A stretch of 64,000 bases of DNA. Origin: Actinoplanes solisilvae (GTDB lineage: Bacteria > Actinomycetota > Actinomycetes > Mycobacteriales > Micromonosporaceae). Below, one piece after another: positions 59,448 to 64,000 of this stretch. How positions within the stretch are numbered: the stretch's first letter is position 1; every line of letters starts with the position of its first letter. The stretch is taken from the NCBI RefSeq assembly GCF_003999975.1, contig NZ_RJAC01000007.1, positions 248,001 through 312,000 on the forward strand. The letters run 5' to 3'. Below the pieces are notes generated by a model, which saw only the letters and a list, made by a program, of their open reading frames with translations, made no database searches and was not told where the DNA came from. The translations under genes and the position numbers were made by a program.

Positions 59448-61315
59448 TGGTTGTCCAGCAGGGTACGCATCGACGTGAGGGCGGCGCGGGCCGCGTCGAG
59501 AACGCCGTCGAGGTCGTCCCGCTCGGCGGCCCGGGTCACCTTCTGTGCATCGTCCAGCACCGACGCCCGCAGCCCGGCGGCCATACGGGCCCGTTCGTCA
59601 CGGGCGCGCAGCTCGGCCTCGGCCGACACGAACGCCACCGCGCCCCGCTCCCGGTCGAGCCGCCGCTGCCGCCGCCGTCGGGTCGCGAAACCGGCCAGCC
59701 AGCTCGCGGTGATCGGCACAGCCAGCAGCAACCCGGCCACGACCGCGCCGAACGCCGCCATCACCACCGCTACCGCGGGCCCCTGACGCGCCTCGGGAGC
59801 GGAGACGGTCAGCAGGACGCCGAAGTCGAGAGCCGCCACGACCAGCGCGCCGACCAGGCCGATCCAGGTCAGCGTCGGCCGTGAACCGTAGGCGGCCACC
59901 GCGTAGACGGCGGCGAAATCGGCGCCGGAACTGAACAGGAACAGCCAGGCCTCGGCCGGCGGCGTCGTGCCGGTGGCGATCAGCACCGGCCCGAACCAGC
60001 CGGTCAGCGCCACGACGATCAGCACGGTCCACGGATGCTGACGCCGCCACAACAACGGCGTCGCGTGGGCCAGCACCGCGAGCAGGATCAGAGTGAGGGC
60101 CGCGGGTGACGCGCCGTGCTCCTCGATCAGCACGCTCACCCCGGCCAGCGGCAGCAGCAGAGCGAGCAGGGTCAACCCCGCATCGAGTACGACCTGACTG
60201 CGCAACCAGACGCGCAGGCGTGCGGGGGCGGCGGCGGTGGGCACCGTCGCGCGGACCTGCCAGCCGCCCTCCGCCCGGGGGCCGGCCTGCACCGTTCCGC
60301 CCAGAGCGGCGGCCCGCTCGCGCATCCCGGTCAGGCCGCGGCCGCTGCCGAGTCCCGCTCCGGAGTCCGACGGGGTCGTCGCTTCGTCGTTCTCGACGTG
60401 CAGTGACGCGCCCGTGGTGTCGTACGTCTGGGTCAATCGCACTGTCGCCCCAGGCGCGTAACGCAAAGTGTTGGTGAGGGCCTCGCGGGCGATGCCATGC
60501 AGTGCCTCGGCCATGGCCGGCGGTGGATCACCGGTCTGGGAGAGGTGGACGATCTGACCGAGCTGGCGGAAGTCGTCGGCCAGGTCGGCCAGGTCGGCGG
60601 CGGGCGTCGTGGTGGGCAGCACGGCGACCAGCTGATGCAGGGCGGTCAGCGTCTCGCGGCCGGTGCGGGCGGCGAAGGCGAGGGCTTCGGCGCGCAGCTC
60701 GGGCCGGCCGATGAACTGGGCCGCCGAAGCGTTCACGACGATCGACGTGAGATGGTGGGCGGTGACGTCGTGCAGCTCGCGGGCGAGACGGCGTTGCTCG
60801 GCGGCAGCCGCGTCGCGGCGGGCCTGCTCGGCCTCGGCGAGCCGGTGGGCGGCGGCGCAACGATCGTCGAGCCAGCGGCGCCGCACCCGGCCGACCGCGA
60901 CGACCAACGCGTACAGGGCGATCGAGACGAGGATGTCGAGCGGCTCGTCGCCGAAGACCAGCACGGCCTGCAGGGCGAGCACGGCGGCGACGACCAGCAG
61001 AGTCGTGCGGCGGGAGCTGCGCAGGGCCACGTGGAACAGGGCGATCGACTCGGCGGCCGAGACGATGAGCAGCGCGTCGCCGGGGAAGAGCCAGACCTGT
61101 TGGGGGACGGCCCAGACGCCGAGTGCGAGTCCACCGGAGACGATCGCGATCGCGACGACCGGGCGGGAGCGGCGCAGCGTCAGGGCACCGCAGACCAGGG
61201 CGACGATCGCGAGGCCCGCGGCCGCCTCGGCGCGACCGAGATCGCGGCCGGGCCAGTACGCGAGCTGGGCGACGGCTAGCAGTGCGGGCAGCACCCAGAT
61301 CTTCCAGCGAGCCAT
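59408..61315 (-). CDS. Double-length NarX/DesK-type histidine kinase
   Basis: 635 residues from the ATG at 61315. First half: five or six membrane helices, a HisKA_3 box with phospho-His in RRLARELHDVTAHHLTSIVV, and an HATPase with REALTNTLRYAPG and GRGLTGMRERAAALGG. Second half: another set of about six helices and a soluble coiled segment (RDERARMAAGLRASVLDDAQ) that resembles a DHp box with its His lost. It looks like a fusion of an active kinase and a degenerate one. NarL-type regulators are its natural partner; the nearest is at 49.4 kb. Confidence 0.85.
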   Translation of the reverse strand: MARWKIWVLPALLAVAQLAYWPGRDLGRAEAAAGLAIVALVCGALTLRRSRPVVAIAIVSGGLALGVWAVPQQVWLFPGDALLIVSAAESIALFHVALRSSRRTTLLVVAAVLALQAVLVFGDEPLDILVSIALYALVVAVGRVRRRWLDDRCAAAHRLAEAEQARRDAAAAEQRRLARELHDVTAHHLTSIVVNASAAQFIGRPELRAEALAFAARTGRETLTALHQLVAVLPTTTPAADLADLADDFRQLGQIVHLSQTGDPPPAMAEALHGIAREALTNTLRYAPGATVRLTQTYDTTGASLHVENDEATTPSDSGAGLGSGRGLTGMRERAAALGGTVQAGPRAEGGWQVRATVPTAAAPARLRVWLRSQVVLDAGLTLLALLLPLAGVSVLIEEHGASPAALTLILLAVLAHATPLLWRRQHPWTVLIVVALTGWFGPVLIATGTTPPAEAWLFLFSSGADFAAVYAVAAYGSRPTLTWIGLVGALVVAALDFGVLLTVSAPEARQGPAVAVVMAAFGAVVAGLLLAVPITASWLAGFATRRRRQRRLDRERGAVAFVSAEAELRARDERARMAAGLRASVLDDAQKVTRAAERDDLDGVLDAARAALTSMRTLLDNQVRASPESLSRRP

Positions 61316-61329
61316 GATGCCCGACACCA

Positions 61330-61345
61330 TATGCCCTGAGGCATA
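61330..61345. promoter_or_regulatory. Palindrome in the divergent kinase/CPBP promoter
   Basis: TATGCC-CTGA-GGCATA, perfect 6-bp arms, 15 bases from the kinase start and 59 from the protease start. Likely regulator site. Confidence 0.5.
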
Positions 61346-61403
61346 GGCGTCGGTCCGACCGTCGCCCGATTCGCCGCGGCGCCCGGAACGGGAGACTTTC
61401 CGC

Positions 61404-62300
61404 ATGGAATATCACCGTCTCGCCCGTACGCCCGCCCATCGCTGGTGGCAGCCGGTTCTCGGCACCCTGTTCATCGTCGCCGCGGGGGCGTTCGTCGCCG
61501 TGTTCGGCTATCTGACCGTCACGGCAGCGGCCGCCCTCGCCGGTCGTCCCAACAATGTGGACGGTCTGCCGAGCTTCGGCGAGCGCGTGGATCTGGCGCT
61601 CATGTTCCTGAGCCTGGCCGTGCTGTTGCCGATCACGTTTCTGGCCGCGCGATGGATCCAGCGCCGGCCGGCCGGGACGCTGTCGTCGGTCACCGGGCGG
61701 CTGCGGTGGCGCTGGCTGTTCAAGCTGTTGCCGGTCGCGCTGGTGGCGGTCGTGGTGCTGCTGGGCGGCGGCATGCTGCTGGGGAGTCTGACCGGGCTCG
61801 AGGAGACGCAGCCCGACCTGGTCGGGTGGGGGCCGTTCGCGCTGTCGATGCTCGTCCTGCTGATCGTGGTGCCGCCGCAGGCCGCGGCCGAGGAGTACGT
61901 GACCCGCGGCTGGCTGCTGCAGGCGACCGGGGTGTGGTTCCGGCAGCCGTGGGTGCCGATCGCGTTCCAGGCGCTGGTGTTCGCGGCGGCGCACGGGTGG
62001 GGCACGCCGTGGGGCTTCGCCGACCTGTTCCTCTTCGGCGCGGTCGCGGGGTGGCTGACCGTGCGCACCGGAGGGCTGGAGGCGGCGATCGCCCTACACG
62101 TGATGAACAACCTGGTGAGCGCGGGCCTCGCCGCCGCGTTCGGTCTGCTGACGATCGACGAGACGGCCGCCGACATGCCGTGGCAGCTCGCCGCGGTCGA
62201 CGTGGTGGTGCTGGCGGCGTACGCGTTCGTCGTCGTGAAGCTGTCTCCCTCTCCTGTTCCGCGGGTGGCGACCCCTCAGCCGCTCGTCTCGGTTCGCTGA
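61404..62300 (+). CDS. CPBP-family intramembrane metalloprotease
   Basis: 298 residues with about eight membrane helices. The glutamate-rich motif AAAEEYVTRGWLLQ, FAAAHGW and ALHVMNNLVSAG are the three conserved CPBP (Abi/Rce1) motifs that hold the catalytic metal and water. Members cut prenylated or membrane proteins, or protect against bacteriocins; the target here is unknown. ATG at 61404 after GGGAGA. Divergent from the histidine kinase. Confidence 0.9.
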   Translation: MEYHRLARTPAHRWWQPVLGTLFIVAAGAFVAVFGYLTVTAAAALAGRPNNVDGLPSFGERVDLALMFLSLAVLLPITFLAARWIQRRPAGTLSSVTGRLRWRWLFKLLPVALVAVVVLLGGGMLLGSLTGLEETQPDLVGWGPFALSMLVLLIVVPPQAAAEEYVTRGWLLQATGVWFRQPWVPIAFQALVFAAAHGWGTPWGFADLFLFGAVAGWLTVRTGGLEAAIALHVMNNLVSAGLAAAFGLLTIDETAADMPWQLAAVDVVVLAAYAFVVVKLSPSPVPRVATPQPLVSVR

Positions 62301-64000
62301 GCTCGATGGGCGGCCATGCGCACCGGGTCGTTGGCAAAGCCGTAGCCGCGGTAGCCGCCCTCGCGCTGGACGATCTCGACGAAGACCCGACGGCCGACGA
62401 CGGGCGTGAACAGCTGCAGGTAGGAGCCATGCTCGTCCTCGTCGTAGAGAGCGCCCAGCCCGCGTACGGTGTCTCGCCGCGGCCCGGGCAGGTCGCGCCG
62501 GGCATCGAGATCGTCGTAGTAGTTGGCCGGCACGGGCACGGCGTCGACGGCCTTCGCGACGCGGGCGAGGTCGTCGGTGATCAGGGTCAGATGCTGCGGA
62601 TGCGGTACGGCGGGCGCCCAGTCGCCGCGGCGCAGCAGGGGGACGCTGAGGGCGAGGCGCACGCTGCGGTCGGCGTTGCGGATGGCGAGGGTGCGCACCA
62701 GCCCGAACGGCGCCGCGAACTCGCCGGCCTCGTCGTCGGTCAGGCCGAGCACGCTGCGGTAGAAGAGCGCGGCCTCGTCGTAGCGGTCGAACGGCTGGGC
62801 GAGCGAGAGATGGTCGATCGCGGTGATGCCGGCCCCGGCCGTGCGGGTCTCGCCCGTGGGCAGGAAATCGCCGAGCCAGCCGTGGTCGGCGTCGCTGCGG
62901 CAGAAGAACACCTCGGTCCCGTCGGGCGCGGCGACGGCGGTGAGGTCGGCCTCGGCCTGCCGGCGACGGCGGGGGAGGGGCTTGGCGAGCAGTTCTGCGG
63001 CCCGCTGTGCGGAGGCGGCGGGGTCGGTGCTCTCCAGCGCGAACGCCCGGATGGCCGCGGATCCCTCGGCCAGGCGCGGCGCGCCGGAGTTGAGCAGGAT
63101 GCGGGCGGTGTCGTGCTCCCAGAGCTGGACGGCCTTGGACCGGTGCTGGCCGGTGTGGGCGAAGCCGAGGGCGCGCAGCAGGCTCTCGAGCTGTGCCCCG
63201 GAGTCGGGATCGACGGCGAGCTCTACGAAGGCGATACCGGTGAGCTCGGGAGCCGGGGTGAGCCTGGTCAGCTCAGCCTGCTCGGCTGGCCGGGCGGGCT
63301 CGGCTGACCGCGCGGCCTCGGCTGGCCGGGCGGGCCCGGCCGGTTGTGCGGGCCCGGCCGGTTGTGTGGGCTCGGCGTCGGCGAGCAAGCCGGCGAGGGC
63401 TATCAGCGAGCGGCGGGCGTCGACCGCGGTGCGGTGGGGGTCGGCCTGGCGGAACACGTCGTTGAAGACCTCGAGGGACAGCGGCCCGCGATAGCCGGCG
63501 TCGAGCACGGCCCGGGTGAAGCCGGCCAGGTCGAGGCGCCCCTGCAACGGGAACAGGCGGTGGTGGCGGCTCCACTGCAGCACGTCCATGTCGAGGCGCG
63601 GCGCGTCGGCCAGCTGGAGGAAGAAGATCCGTTCCCCGGGCAGGCCGGCGATCTTCCCGTAGTCGTCGGTGCGGGACAGGACATGGAAGCTGTCGAGACA
63701 CAGGCCGAGCGCGGGATGGCCGGCGCGGCGCACGATCTCCCACGAGTGCTCCCACGTGGACACGTGCCGCCCCCAGGCCAAGGCCTCGTAGGCGATGCGC
63801 ATGCCCCGCTCGCCGGCCCGCTCGGCCAGCCTTCGTAGCTGCGCGGCGGCGAGCGCGTCGTCGTCGATCGTGTCGGGTGCGACTGATGAACAGATCAGAA
63901 TCGTGTCGGCCCCGAGCCGCGCCATGAGGTCGAGCTTCGCCTCGAAGCGGCGTTCCACCGCGGGGAAGCGTTCGGGGGGAGCGCCCTCGGCGTCACGGAA
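62276..64000 (-). CDS. 3-dehydroshikimate dehydratase (QsuB/AsbF-fused type), 5' end outside window
   Basis: The frame is open to the window edge. The N-terminal half is a xylose-isomerase-like barrel with FHVLSRTDDYG and the metal Glu in GPLSLEVFNDVF. A linker of about 40 residues with QPAGPA repeats follows. The C-terminal half is a two-part HPPD/glyoxalase-like domain with metal ligands in AIDHLSLAQPF, HPQHLTLITDD and RRVFVEIVQREGG. This fusion converts 3-dehydroshikimate to protocatechuate, feeding aromatic catabolism. It overlaps the end of the CPBP gene by 25 bases. A 4-hydroxyphenylpyruvate dioxygenase role is less likely because of the barrel. Confidence 0.85.
   Translation of the reverse strand, partial: FRDAEGAPPERFPAVERRFEAKLDLMARLGADTILICSSVAPDTIDDDALAAAQLRRLAERAGERGMRIAYEALAWGRHVSTWEHSWEIVRRAGHPALGLCLDSFHVLSRTDDYGKIAGLPGERIFFLQLADAPRLDMDVLQWSRHHRLFPLQGRLDLAGFTRAVLDAGYRGPLSLEVFNDVFRQADPHRTAVDARRSLIALAGLLADAEPTQPAGPAQPAGPARPAEAARSAEPARPAEQAELTRLTPAPELTGIAFVELAVDPDSGAQLESLLRALGFAHTGQHRSKAVQLWEHDTARILLNSGAPRLAEGSAAIRAFALESTDPAASAQRAAELLAKPLPRRRRQAEADLTAVAAPDGTEVFFCRSDADHGWLGDFLPTGETRTAGAGITAIDHLSLAQPFDRYDEAALFYRSVLGLTDDEAGEFAAPFGLVRTLAIRNADRSVRLALSVPLLRRGDWAPAVPHPQHLTLITDDLARVAKAVDAVPVPANYYDDLDARRDLPGPRRDTVRGLGALYDEDEHGSYLQLFTPVVGRRVFVEIVQREGGYRGYGFANDPVRMAAHRAQRTETSG

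Overview
The window is high-GC (about 70%) actinobacterial DNA. GTG and TTG starts, ATGA-coupled genes, TrpB2, KatE, SAM-dependent methyltransferases of the DUF574 type, many LacI/TetR regulators and secreted hydrolases all fit a soil or plant-litter actinomycete. A Micromonosporaceae (Actinoplanes-like) host is my inference and was not tested. No rRNA, tRNA or CRISPR array was seen. Nearly all of the sequence is ordinary chromosomal coding DNA.

Layout. 1-9.9 kb: small metabolic and regulatory genes (NTF2-like, GNAT, a decayed aldo-keto reductase, a CU044_5270-like membrane protein, a HAD phosphatase, a TetR/alcohol dehydrogenase pair with matching operators, a STAS protein, nitronate monooxygenase, TetR with an alpha/beta-hydrolase remnant, TrpB2). 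10.1-11.9 kb: a TnpB element with a divergent small HTH gene and no TnpA, next to a repeat-bearing membrane protein. 12.6-21.3 kb: a galactoside regulon with a LacI repressor, two operators over a sigma70-like promoter, then GH42 beta-galactosidase, two sugar ABC permeases, a binding lipoprotein and GH36 alpha-galactosidase. 21.5-25.2 kb: a membrane protein, catalase KatE with a SigB-like promoter, and Aat. 25.2-31.3 kb: a second LacI regulator and a five-gene HAAT-type (branched-chain amino acid-like) ABC transporter behind an AAGCGCTT operator. 31.4-38.5 kb: secreted LamG protein, secreted sorbosone-dehydrogenase-like protein, Pro/Thr-rich exported protein, AI-2E-family permease and Tat-exported M28 peptidase. 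38.6-44.2 kb: 2-keto acid decarboxylase, methyltransferase and a MacAB-like ABC efflux cassette. 44.4-53 kb: a chemoreceptor, PL1 pectate lyase with the same AAGCGCTT operator, CHASE3 histidine kinase, ribosome-hibernation factor, NarL-type regulator and a large LuxR (LAL) regulator. 53-64 kb: a 2045-residue subtilase, a double-length histidine kinase, a CPBP protease and a dehydroshikimate dehydratase cut by the window edge.

How it works together. The theme is harvest of plant polymers: galactosides are bound, imported and cleaved by a self-contained LacI-controlled operon; a pectate lyase and an ABC importer appear to share one LacI-type operator; and proteases and carbohydrate-binding secreted proteins surround them. 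SigB-like promoters in front of katE, the hibernation factor and perhaps the AI-2E-family gene suggest a small stress regulon. The most unusual observations are: an intact TnpB with its own divergent HTH gene; a pentapeptide-repeat tail on a histidine kinase that continues in frame past its stop codon; a beta-propeller-like segment inserted within a repeated domain of the giant subtilase; and a response regulator whose ideal ribosome site faces an ATC codon. I saw no defence system or biosynthetic cluster, and nothing I would call an undescribed multi-gene system with confidence.
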